Shown: positions 43,976 to 53,844 of the stretch, piece after piece
Position numbering within the stretch: the first letter of the stretch is position 1
Layout of the letters: every line of letters starts with the position of its first letter
Assembly (NCBI GenBank): GCA_030248215.1
Contig: JASANG010000532.1
Span: 1 to 64,000 of the forward strand
DNA length: 64,000 nt
Reading direction: 5' to 3'
Origin: Enoplolaimus lenunculus
Lineage: Eukaryota; Nematoda; Enoplea; Enoplida; Thoracostomopsidae
Translations under genes and position numbers: made by a program
The notes under the pieces: model-generated
What the model saw: only the letters and a program-made list of their open reading frames with translations
The model's database searches: none
Told to the model about the DNA's origin: nothing

Positions 43976-44692
43976 CACTGACTTCTCCACAGCGGGGGGG
44001 CAGCACTTTTCGAAATTTTCATTTTCCCCCTTTCGAATTTTCCGCCGCCCCCCAGCAAAATGCCCCACCAGCAAATTTTTTTGCTGGGGGGCCCCCAGGA
44101 CTTTTCTAGGCCAAAAATTTTTAATGTTAAAACGTAAAGGCCTGGACTTCTTTTGAGGCGGACATTCGGCAAAATATGATTTTATATTACGCTGAGTACT
44201 CATAATTTTTTAATAGCGTTACAAATACCCGTAGTAACTAACACAATTCAATAATGAACTGAAAAAAGCACAATTATATAAAAACGAAACCGTTTCAGGG
44301 CATACAACATTCGAAAGTACCTTGCAGCAGCAAGTTCAACCCGCCTGAGCCTTATGATAAACTGAAGCTGTGACTAATATATAAAATATATATTAATCAC
44401 AGTTTCAATTATAGATTATCAATATTTTATATACGTAATTGTGCTTCTTTCAACTTCTGGTTAAGTTGTCAGTAATATTGTTAAAATTATTATTAGCGTC
44501 GAGAAATTTTTGTCATGTTGAGCGATGAGTAATCTTCAGTTGAGTTGGAAACACGGTCTAGAATGAAAAAATGGTCCAAAAAGTCGGTTTGCAAAATTTT
44601 AAGCCTGCCCCCCCAGTACCCCCAGATCATCTGGGGTCCCCCAGGAAACGCCCCCCGGCGGAAATTTTCTAGCTGTGGAGATGCCAGTAACA
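43976..44692. mobile_element. hAT-type element with CCCCC-rich ends, in the satellite
   Basis: Ends CACTGACTTCTCCACAGC / GCTGTGGAGATGCCAGT are inverted repeats. The satellite sequence GAATAGTTGTCTAA | AACTGCTAATTTG rejoins across it. Inner ends carry opposed G/C runs (GCGGGGGGGCAGC near the left, GCCCCCCCAGTACCCCC near the right). Confidence 0.6.
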
Positions 44693-44741
44693 ACTGCTAA
44701 TTTGTAGAGTTGCATCCGGGTCCTGGTATTCCGGTTTTCAC

Positions 44742-45165
44742 TTGGGATGTACCGATATCAAAATTTTTGGTGATCCCGATGCCGAGTCTTATTTTGAAAC
44801 TTTGCCGATGCCGAAGCGATACTAATACCAACGCAGAATCCAACATTAGAATTTCATTTTTAGTAAACGAATAAGCTATCACATTGCATCATTATGCGAA
44901 GACTTAAACCGTTACCACTATAAACGATTATAACTTTATGACAACGGTTCATTTCCATTGTTTTTTCAAGCACAAACGCAAGACAGATAAATGTTTCCCT
45001 GATCTGGCACACTGATTGCGCCAATAAGTGAAATTGATAGCATTCCAAGTGACTGTTATGCACAAAAAATATCGGCATAGAATCGGCAATTTTTCGCAGG
45101 GCCGATGTCGATACTCACGAAAAGTGACGACTGCCACCGTTGCCGATTAATCGACATATCCTTAG
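44742..45165. mobile_element. GGGATGTGCCGATA-family element, 8-bp duplication
   Basis: Starts TTGGGATGTACCGATATC, ends CGACATATCCTTA. Flanks GTTTTCAC and GTTTTCTC match at 7 of 8, so this family is also hAT-type. It sits inside another CCGGGTCCGGGTTT-bearing element (about 44.70-45.24 kb). Confidence 0.65.
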
Positions 45166-45322
45166 TTTTCTCTTCAAGAAATTCCGGGTCCGGGTTTCAC
45201 AACAAATCTTTCATGATCCGGCTTGGCGCGTATACGGGTATTAAGTTGCACTAGGGTTACAAGCAATCAAAGTCAGTACGAATGGTTTTGGGTGCGAGAA
45301 ATCCGAATAAATTGTTTACAAG

Positions 45323-45645
45323 CATTGCGTAGGCCTACTTGTGATGTGTTGCATAAAAATTCTGCATCATTTATCTATTCAATTTTTTTCGATGAGTTAA
45401 CTTATCAACAATTATTGACTGCAGTTTAGCTTTGCAGAGCCAAAAATGATTACCAATTATTCATGCGACGTTTTTGAGAATTTCTGGTAGCCAATGGACA
45501 CCCTACATCGATAATATTATACTAACTTGTAATACAAATTATCCGTATATATACTCACAAAATTTGTAGTTTCGATTCCGACATAAATTTGCTGTTCCGA
45601 TTCCGGTTTCGATTCCGGTATGATCCAGTTCTGCTTTGCACCCTG
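45323..45645. mobile_element. hAT MITE, CAGGGTGCRACCGG family, left end lost
   Basis: Right end GCTTTGCACCCTG followed by TTTACAAG. The same 8-mer, TTTACAAG, precedes 45323. The left inverted repeat is largely deleted, but the internal sequence AGGCCTACTTGTGATGTGTT matches the 41.88-kb copy. Inserted in the satellite. Confidence 0.65.
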
Positions 45646-46180
45646 TTTACAAGCCTTCACAACCGATAATTGAATAGTTACTTAAAAGCTAATTTGTATA
45701 CCTATATATTAGCTTGACTAGTAAGTCAAATTATAACTTTTTAAACTCTTTCAATGAGTATTAGGGTTATTGAAGGGTTTTGCGTGCGAACAATCAAAAT
45801 AATTTTTTTTAAAATAGGTAATTTGCATATTACCTTAATTAGTTAAGCCTAAATTAGGACTGTTTAAATTATCTGACTGATTAATAGACTTACTGAAGGG
45901 TTTCTGGGTGTGAGCAATCTGAATACATTGTTTATAAATCTCCAGAACCAATGAGTGAATAGTTAGCTAATAGCTAATTTGCATATTAGCTTAATTGGTT
46001 TTGTCTAAAGAAGGCTTTTTAGATTAGTTCGTTGATTATTAGGGTTGCAAGCAATCAAATTCAGTACTAAAGGTTTTTGGGTGCGAAAAATGTTGAATAA
46101 GTTGAAGGGATTTGAGTTCGAGCAATCAAAACAAATTGTGTATTCACCTTCAAGACCGATAATTAAATAGTTAGCTAACT
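45646..46180. repeat. ~165-bp satellite, third locus
   Basis: Three or so units: ACCGATAATTGAATAGTTA, CTAATTTGCATATTAGCTTA and ATTAGGGTTGCAAGCAATCA. A further partial unit lies at 45245-45322, separated by the hAT MITE. Confidence 0.75.
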
Positions 46181-46189
46181 TTTTGACCA

Positions 46190-46670
46190 AGATTCTGACT
46201 GGGGAACGTGTATGCTACAATATTGTATAGTGTTTTAAGTCTATTCGTCTTAGCTAGGATTTATCAGAAATAAATAAGTCAAAGTCGCTGAAGAGCCAAT
46301 GGTACTCATGTTTTTTGCAACCTAATGCCTTTTGGGAATTAAATCAAAATTCACACTATACTCCAGTTCAATGATTCAGTAATTTTTAGTTACGTGCTTT
46401 GAATTTTTTTTGGAAGTTGGCAGTAGTGTTCTATTAAAGAATATCAATAGACAGCGAAACTGCGAGTATTGCTCCAACAAACGACAAAAACAGCGGTCGT
46501 ATACTCGTATATACTATCGAGGTAGCAAGAAGCAAGGTGTCATTGGGCAAAGCTACCGAAGCAGAGCCATTTTCAAACCCTACTAAATAAAGCACCGGAT
46601 TGCAACTGTCCAGAAGTATTACAACAGACAATAGCGTATGTTTTGCACCTTAACGCTTAAAAGTTTGGCA
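46190..46670. other. Intergenic, no supported gene
   Basis: A 65-codon minus-strand frame (46434-46631) with two hydrophobic stretches has no other support. Confidence 0.4.
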
Positions 46671-46735
46671 CAGGTAAGACCTGTGAATTTTTTACCCACG
46701 TGATACAAATCTTTACCCATGGGTGTACCTGCGGC

Positions 46736-47208
46736 CAGGGTGCGACCGGATATCCGGCTCCTGTTTACTATCCGGTAAAAAACCCGCATCCGGTTCCGGT
46801 ATCCAGTATAAACCTACCGGATACCGGATTTCGGTGATGATTTCGTAAATCTCAAATTATTGCAACCGGATTTCGGTGATGATTTCGTAAATCTCAAATT
46901 ATTGCAAATTATGTTGTGAGGTGTTATGTTTTCAGTCCCATTACATTAGTTTTAAGCAGTACTTTTTGCATATGGTTGAGGCAGCGATTCGGATTTTATT
47001 ATCGAAACAAATCAATTATTTGCAGCTTCACACAATTATTTTTCAAGTATTAGGACACGCTCCTTACATAAACGCAATATTCCGTTTACTAAATGTAAAT
47101 TAACATTTACTGACGCATTAACGTGCTTTTAAAAACACACTATCCGGTTAACATCCGGTTCCGGTAAAAAAATCAGTATCCGGTTTTTTGCGATCCGGTC
47201 GCACCCTG
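46736..47208. mobile_element. hAT MITE, CAGGGTGCRACCGG family, 473 bp, best preserved
   Basis: Ends CAGGGTGCGACCGGATATCC / CCGGTCGCACCCTG with perfect 8-bp duplications CCTGCGGC. It has an internal tandem duplication (CGGATTTCGGTGATGATTTC twice, ~46 bp apart). Nested in a larger element related to 49086-49893 (flanking TTTACCCATGGGTGTACC and CCCGACCCGTGGGTAA). Confidence 0.88.
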
Positions 47209-47259
47209 CCTGCGGCTGAAATTTTATGCCCGACCCGTGGGTAATGTCCCACTTTGGTT

Positions 47260-49085
47260 ACGATATATTTGTTTTGTTCTTTTCCTATGCTAAGGATTTG
47301 AACGCAGATTGGGAATCAGCCAAATCCAGTCGCTTTATGTGATAACAAATCAATGTTGTATTGAAATTGTCACGCATCGCATCAAAACTTAATTTGTTGC
47401 TGTGCTTTTTAATCACATGTTTTCTAATACTCTGACGCAATGGAATCATTCTGTAAATAAAATTCAGAATCAGTAATGTGTGGAATTCGTTTTTTTTGAC
47501 ACAGTATCGCTATTTTGTAAAAGACGTCTGTGCATATTGCAAATACATAAATACTTTAAATATTTACTACACGCATCGTCATTCATTAAAGCTGTATTTG
47601 CTATTTTTCCACGTTTTAGCGCGGTTTAGAGTATTTTTCGACTTACAACAGACACGTAGCAAATTAGAACTTTCGTACAATCTATTTTTAGCGATTCAAT
47701 GATGTTAGATTACTGAATGTTGGCTTTCTGCACGTACAAAGATGACTAATATATACATATAACATAAAGTAAATCTTTGGGCTTTGGAATTTGGATAGTA
47801 CGACGCACATCACATGAAAACCGTTTGATTTTTAACTTTCCTGTTCCGTCCGGAATTCTTCCAAAAGTTTTATTCCTGTTTCAGTTCAGGTTTTGCAAAA
47901 TTATTCATTAAACAGCAAAATTTTGCATTCGAAAAGGTATTTTATTTTAAAGTGAACGCACCACTTAGCGCTTTAGTCGTGGTGTTAATATCATGGTGTC
48001 AACAGAATTCGTTCAAAAACCTGATTGCAGTACATATTACGATCGAAATACTTTTTTGCAAGTAAAAAAGCTATAGATTTAGTTTTTGGAAAATTAACTA
48101 CGTACGCACTAAATGATTCAGCAGGAGCAGAATGTGTTCGGTGCCACTTGTTCATTGGTTGCCACACTCTTGTCTTGACTATTAAGTCAAGTTGTATGGA
48201 TTTTTTAATATTTTGACGGCACTTGTTGATCGAAACCGAATTGTAGTGTGCGTCGATTTAATGTCTAGCCGTTTTAAATCATCATGGCAGTGCGGGCAAT
48301 GGATTTGTATATTTAAACGGCAACTGATCTTGTTAGCAATCCAGCTTACACTTTAATCACCGCCCACGTATATTATAGCAATATTTATCATTTTTGAAAA
48401 TTATATATACTATTCAACACACAATTATGCACTAAATTCGTATGTCTCTTGGGATTTTTATTTTAATTACCAGGTTTCAACTCAACTATGCATACGTGGT
48501 TATACATATATACTGCTTTCGTTTACCTATTAGAATCCATCTCGTTCTCTCTTAAAGTATTTTTGAATTTATCGCGTGTTGGGCTTTAACCGTTTCCTGG
48601 CCAACGGTATATTCTTGTTTATTTGAGGGTGTAGAATAACTTGTATGCATCGGCCGTGTGACCTTGAAGTTTTAACTTTGTTGGAAGTAATGTGTGCAAC
48701 TCTCAATGGTTACGTTTATTGTTATGATTTACATATGCGTATAACGTTAATCTGTGCAGTCGACTTTGACAAATAGTTGAAGTTAAACACATACGTACTT
48801 TATGCTGATAGCTGTTTGCAGAAATGATAGCAAATAATTGACTGAAGCCGACAGGTCATAGCTTATCTAACGCGATGGTCTCTAAACGTACGTATATAAC
48901 GTAATGCGCACAGATTTGTCAGTCTAAATTTTCAGACAGCCTTTTCGCATTATAACTTGTTGCTTAACAGGGTTAGCTTACGGATGCGCTATACTTGCTG
49001 AAGGCTTCGTTCGCGCGCGGCATGGAACAAATTTTATAGCATGCCACAAGTACAGCGCATTGTACTCATTGACTTACGTATAGAC
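47260..49085. other. Intergenic, no supported gene
   Basis: AT-rich sequence with many short hydrophobic frames. No exon pair or repeat structure was recognised. Confidence 0.4.
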
Positions 49086-49893
49086 TAGTGGTGTAAGTGG
49101 GCTAGGATTTTTTTACCAGCGTTGCAGTTTACCCGCGAAATATTTTTTAACCGGCCCAAAATTCCATTACCCGTTGCCCGCATTTATTACCGCTAAACTC
49201 TTAATGTTACCGACCTTATCTGATCTTATTTTTTCTTATGCGTTCAATACAATTGTGTAATTTTACAGTGCATAAATATGACTCGCTCGATTTACGGTAC
49301 AAAAAACTCTTTATCGGAATCTTTCAAAACAAACCATTAAGTAAAAAATGTAACACCTAACAATATTGCACATTACACATATTATCGTTAAAACTAGGTT
49401 GTTTGCCGATTTATTGATCGGTGAATCAAAACATTTGTTCTTGTCTGTATAAAATCGTTATAGTTAAGAACTTAACAGCGCATAAATCACACATTTCTTC
49501 ATAATTTCGTCGCAATTTGTATTAAGACGTTTTTCAGAAAGCTGTAAGTATATTGTTTCACTCCAAAAAAATATAACCTCTATTGGGACGCAAAGAATGT
49601 GAGCAAATGGAATACCATATATATATTGTTGCTGCCTTTTAGAAAACCACAAATATTTTTCGATTTAACAGCACATTTCAGGAGTATAATACTTATTCTT
49701 CACTCATACGATAAAAACAGTTTGAAAACTCAAGTTTTTTTACATTATCTGGTTCAAGTTTCTTATGAAAATTTTAGGCGAGTAAAGAATCACAAATTTT
49801 TACCCTGGCTTTGAAATTTTTTGCCCGCGGGTATACCATCGCCAAAATTTTCTTATGCGTACCCCCGTTACCCGGGGGTAACGTGCATCTCTG
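49086..49893. mobile_element. hAT-type element with ACCCGCGGGT-rich ends
   Basis: Starts TAGTGGTGTAAGTGGG, ends GTAACGTGCATCTCTG. Flanks GTATAGAC and ATATAGAC match at 7 of 8. Subterminal TTACCCG and CCCGCGGGTA motifs. Related fragments lie near 46.67-47.25 and 53.08-53.51 kb. Confidence 0.6.
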
Positions 49894-50051
49894 ATATAGA
49901 CAATATAAGTCTAAACCAGGCAACGAACAGATAGCCTCTTCAGGTTTGCTCTATATTGGGCAAAAACACGAGGCCGTGCGATAAAATTTCATTACAAATG
50001 AAGAATCTTTAAGTATATTAATCTGAAGTTAAATGAAAAATCTATGCTAAC

Positions 50052-50797
50052 CAGTGTCGGATCCAGGATCTCAAAATGGGGGGGGCAAATTTTCACAGGT
50101 AATAAACTTATTTTTGACCCACACACAAAGAACGAACTATTGCCATAAAATTGACTTCTTTACGTTCGTTCAATTGCGATGAATCACAAATAAAACTCAC
50201 GCATCAGCGCAATTTAGATCTAAACAGGGTGGCAACTGAAGTTCGGATTTGGTTTCAAACAGGCACAATTTTAAATGAACGGAATCGGAAGCCAGTTCAG
50301 TTTTGACAAAGCAAAATCCAGTCAGCTTCAGCAACATTTGTTTCTGTTTCTGATTGAGTTAGAACTGTCTGCTATTTTCGAAAATTTTTTTAGCATTCGA
50401 GGCTATGGACTTCAATTTATTTTCAATGAATTTTTGTTCTCGATAATTCACACATTTCTATTACCTGCATATTTTTCGGCTTGTACTGTTGGCATTGGCC
50501 ACTGTTGATTTTATAGAATATATAAATGTACTTTTATCTATATGAAAGCAATTTCAGAATCAGGGTTCGGAATTAGTGAAATTATTGGTTCGTGCCACCC
50601 TGCTTACTTACGACAAAACATATAATTATCCGCGACTGCAGTAAAATAACTGGGCAGCTTATTATAAGCTGCTTATACTATTGTGTATAAAACAGAGAAA
50701 CAAACAGCGTAGAACAGCACTGACACTGTATATAATTTTTGTCGAGATGCTGTTGGGGGGGGCACGACCGGGGTGGCCCCCCATGGGTCCGCCATTG
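50052..50797. mobile_element. hAT-type element with perfect 8-bp duplication and a nested insert
   Basis: Starts CAGTGTCGGATCCAGGATC, ends GGGTCCGCCATTG, flanked by ATGCTAAC on both sides (50044-50051 and 50798-50805). Opposed GGGGGGGGCA and CCCCCC runs lie near the ends. Within it, 50225-50602 has its own inverted ends, CAGGGTGGCAACTGAAG / GGTTCGTGCCACCCTG, but no clear duplication. Confidence 0.8.
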
Positions 50798-50805
50798 ATG
50801 CTAAC

Positions 50806-51951
50806 CGATCATTTTAATTCAATAAGCATATAGTACATAACCCTCCGAACAGTGCACACTGAAATACATTGAGGTGCCAGGAATGACACTTTCAATCTCA
50901 ACCTCAATGTCAACTTTGAAAAATAATTTGTTTGAAAATCGAAACTTTCCCGTATTGCTACCAGCAGAGCTATGAGATGTGTAATTGATTTTGTAGCTGA
51001 AAACCAATTTCTTGACTCGGATATGCTGAAAAAGTTAAGATGTCTTGCAATTAGCATGCAGGTTTTGCAGAACGCACCGATGAGTTCTATGATTTTTCGA
51101 ATTACGGTGTAATGTTTTACTGAAGTACTGGAATTTCAAACATTTTATAATATTTGGGCGTCAGGTCGTGGCTTTGTAGTCTGATGAACATTTTTACGAC
51201 ATGTTACACTGTTGAATTTCGCATTGTGTTCGAATATACTGCATTAGTTTGTGAGTGATTAATAGGTACGCTTGCAATGATTACAATATTTTTGTTTTCT
51301 GGCTTTCTGATTTGCAAATTCATTCATTAGTCTGGCTTCTCGTTCGTTTTTTTGCTCACGATGTTTCTGCTAATGTTTGCCTAAAACTCTGTGTTGTTTG
51401 TAAATTTTGTGAATTTTTCAAAATGGTTTCAGTGTCTCAGTTGTCAACCTTCTCAACTACAGTCGGAGTCTCGGCCTTTCCGTTGGACTAACATCTCTCT
51501 TAAATACGATGTTCAGTTAGTATCGTGTTCCAGTAAAAAGTTGACTATTTATTTGGCTTCTCAGTCGACATCCGGTGAATTTAATACCCAGTCGCACGAG
51601 GCTTTTATATATACATGTTGTGTAGTGTTTATTTTTAAGCTATTTACTAACTTAGATGTACGTTAGCTCAAAATTATTCTAGTGACGTTTTGTATATTTA
51701 TATGCTTACTGATAAGCCTTAGTTTACTTATATACCTACAATACCTATATGTCTTCCCAAACATGTTTCGTGCAATATTGTTTATCCTGCCTTAATATCA
51801 TCCATGAATTTTTTATACATGTATTACGACTGCTTCCCGGCTTCCCCTGATAGCCCTTCTTGCAAGTGTAAACCGCGAGTAACATAGATACCACTTCTTT
51901 TTTGCATATTTTGTTCGTAATCAAAATATAAACATTGCTCAGTATCTAGTC
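50806..51951. other. Upstream of the 52-kb open frame
   Basis: Around 51433-51610 (plus) an acceptor (AATGGTTTCAG) leads into a hydrophilic frame, CLSCQPSQLQSESRPFRWTN, then ISLKYDVQLV; a possible exon without a matching donor. Nothing else was recognised. Confidence 0.35.
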
Positions 51952-52608
51952 ATGAAAACAACTTCAAAAGATTCTACTCACGTTGCGGCAGATGAAAGTG
52001 GTTCTGAGTGGAAGGCTGCGGCCACAGATAAGCAGATCGATCCTGTTGATAACGCATTTGTTGAAGCAACAGAGACAAAATCGACAGAAACACGGGTTAA
52101 TGCAACCGGTAAACGGTCCGAGTCAAAAGAAACAATGGAAACTAATGGATGTAGAATTTCTCAACGGGATAGCGAGTTTATGACTTCTCCGCTGTGCTTG
52201 TGGGTAAGCAGAAATGGTCAAAAAGTAACAACCTTGCAAACTGCAACGGCTTTTGAGATTATTGGCAATTTAGTGTTTTACAAGCCGTTGAGAATTTGGC
52301 GCTTTTTTTGCGTCCCGCATGCAACTGAAATGTGGAAGAACCTTTCAGTACCATTAGTGTTGTTATTTCACAAAGAACGTTCTAAAATAGAACGTCTCTG
52401 TAGTAGGGACAGTTTTTACTACTTCATTAAAAATTTTAACTGCATTAATAATAACTGGCTTAGCGTGGGGTTTCACGAGGGCAGCTCGCCTGAAAACGTG
52501 AAAACAATTTCGTTATGGGGAGTGAGAGCTTTCAACTGTGGGGGAAGTAAAACGTGTCAATCATTTTTGACGAAAAAGCTACAAATTGAATATCAACGTT
52601 TATCATAG
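51952..52608 (+). CDS. Unidentified open frame, 218 codons or first exon of a spliced gene
   Basis: Starts MKTTSKDSTHVAADESGSEW. The first ~84 residues are polar, Thr/Glu/Lys-rich and probably disordered. At codon 84 (TGG, 52203) there is a good donor, GTAAGC, and an acceptor (AAGTTTTAG) at 52646 opens an in-phase second exon (52647-52820, 57 codons, VKSCRNVIDTKSPRAKVISD). That gives a 141-aa spliced form. Unspliced, the frame stays open to TAG at 52608 with a more hydrophobic, Cys-containing C-terminal part, unusual for intron sequence at this AT content. I do not recognise either product. Confidence 0.4.
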   Translation: MKTTSKDSTHVAADESGSEWKAAATDKQIDPVDNAFVEATETKSTETRVNATGKRSESKETMETNGCRISQRDSEFMTSPLCLWVSRNGQKVTTLQTATAFEIIGNLVFYKPLRIWRFFCVPHATEMWKNLSVPLVLLFHKERSKIERLCSRDSFYYFIKNFNCINNNWLSVGFHEGSSPENVKTISLWGVRAFNCGGSKTCQSFLTKKLQIEYQRLS

Positions 52609-52646
52609 TTGGTGTAGTTTTTCTGTGTATTATATTAAAGTTTTAG

Positions 52647-52820
52647 GTGAAATCGTGCCGGAACGTAATTGACACCAAATCTCCACGTGCCAAAGTAATT
52701 TCGGACTCTGTAGAAGCAGACGCTGTGACCGCAAATAACGACAACGATTTGTTTACGTTTGTTACGCTTTCAAATGGAGTTGTCCTAAATAATATTATAC
52801 TTTACATGTACGTGCAATGA
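52647..52820 (+). CDS. Possible second exon of the 52-kb gene
   Basis: Phase-0 acceptor GTTTTAG, 57 codons to TGA. VKSCRNVIDTKSPRAKVISD, then acidic DSVEADAVTANNDNDLF. Composition resembles the first exon. A donor (GTTGTC) near the end is weak. Confidence 0.35.
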   Translation: MKSCRNVIDTKSPRAKVISDSVEADAVTANNDNDLFTFVTLSNGVVLNNIILYMYVQ

Positions 52821-53738
52821 CATTCTTGACTGTACAAAATCATTGTACTTAAGAGCGTATAAATCACATTTCTTTATGGTTTCGACGCGATTTTCTCAAG
52901 ACCTCATTCAGAAAAGTAAACATCGTGGTCTAAGTCAAAGAAAAATATTACCTCTATAGGAGCGCAAATAAAGCAGCTAATATTTTTCGATTTAACAAGA
53001 AACTTCAGGAGTGAAAAATCTAGGTCTTAGATTAAACTTCGGTAAAGCATGTTTTCCAGAAGCATAATCTTATCAACCTGCCTTAGAGATGTCCCGGGGC
53101 CGGGGCCATACGGTATCATTTACGATACCAGAAAAACAATGTCCCGTGGCACAATTTAGCCAGAATCCGAACGCTGCACAGTAAGTTTATTACTTTACCA
53201 AAGACAAAACGTCTTGTGACGCGATATGGCAAATAACAATGCATTATAACACTAACTTCACAATATGGGAGTATCAACAAAATATCAATGTGACGCGATA
53301 TGATAAAAACGGTTGCGTACTCCCAGGTGCATGCTTACGCAAAAGGAACATAACATTTGACGGTTTCAGTGTATTTTGCTCTATGAAAATTTTAGGTGGG
53401 AAAAGTTTTTTACACATACTTTGAAATTCTTTACCACGGCTATACCCGCATCAAAATTTTCGTACCCGACCAGCGTGTTCCCATCGGGTAGCTTGTAGCT
53501 CAGGTATATATATATAAATCATGCGAGCAGCTATGGGTAGCGGCACCGCTCCTTACTATCAGCTTTGCCAATTAGCCTGGCTGAAAATTTTTTCAACTGC
53601 ATTAAAAAATTCTATGTAAACAAAAATTTTCCTTACTCCCTCAGCTAAGAAGTCTTGGATGAGGAGTTGCAACATTTGTTTCGAATTTAGCTTCTGCTTG
53701 TCAGTTCAATATCTGTTTTATCTTTCTACACGTTTCAG

Positions 53739-53844
53739 CGATCCTCGACCAGTGCATTCCGATGTGTGTCATTATGTTCGTGATGTTTCAACCAGATTGA
53801 AAAATCTGCATGTCGTTCTAACAAACATTCGAGCGTTCTATTGG
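53739..53844 (+). CDS. Internal exon of an unidentified gene
   Basis: Acceptor TTTCTACACGTTTCAG and donor GTAAGTG are both strong. Encodes DPRPVHSDVCHYVRDVSTRL then KNLHVVLTNIRAFYW. It needs two bases from the previous exon and ends at phase 0, the phase at which the exon at 63188 begins. The second 52-kb exon ends in a stop, so linkage to it is not shown. Confidence 0.5.

Noticed and set aside
43918-44203. Opposing frames of 62-88 codons
   Set aside because: They come from the GC-run-bearing inverted end of the hAT-type element at 43976-44692.
48025-48216. 63-codon plus frame with CVRCH
   Set aside because: A single Cys pair without a zinc-finger pattern, no splice signals and no similarity.
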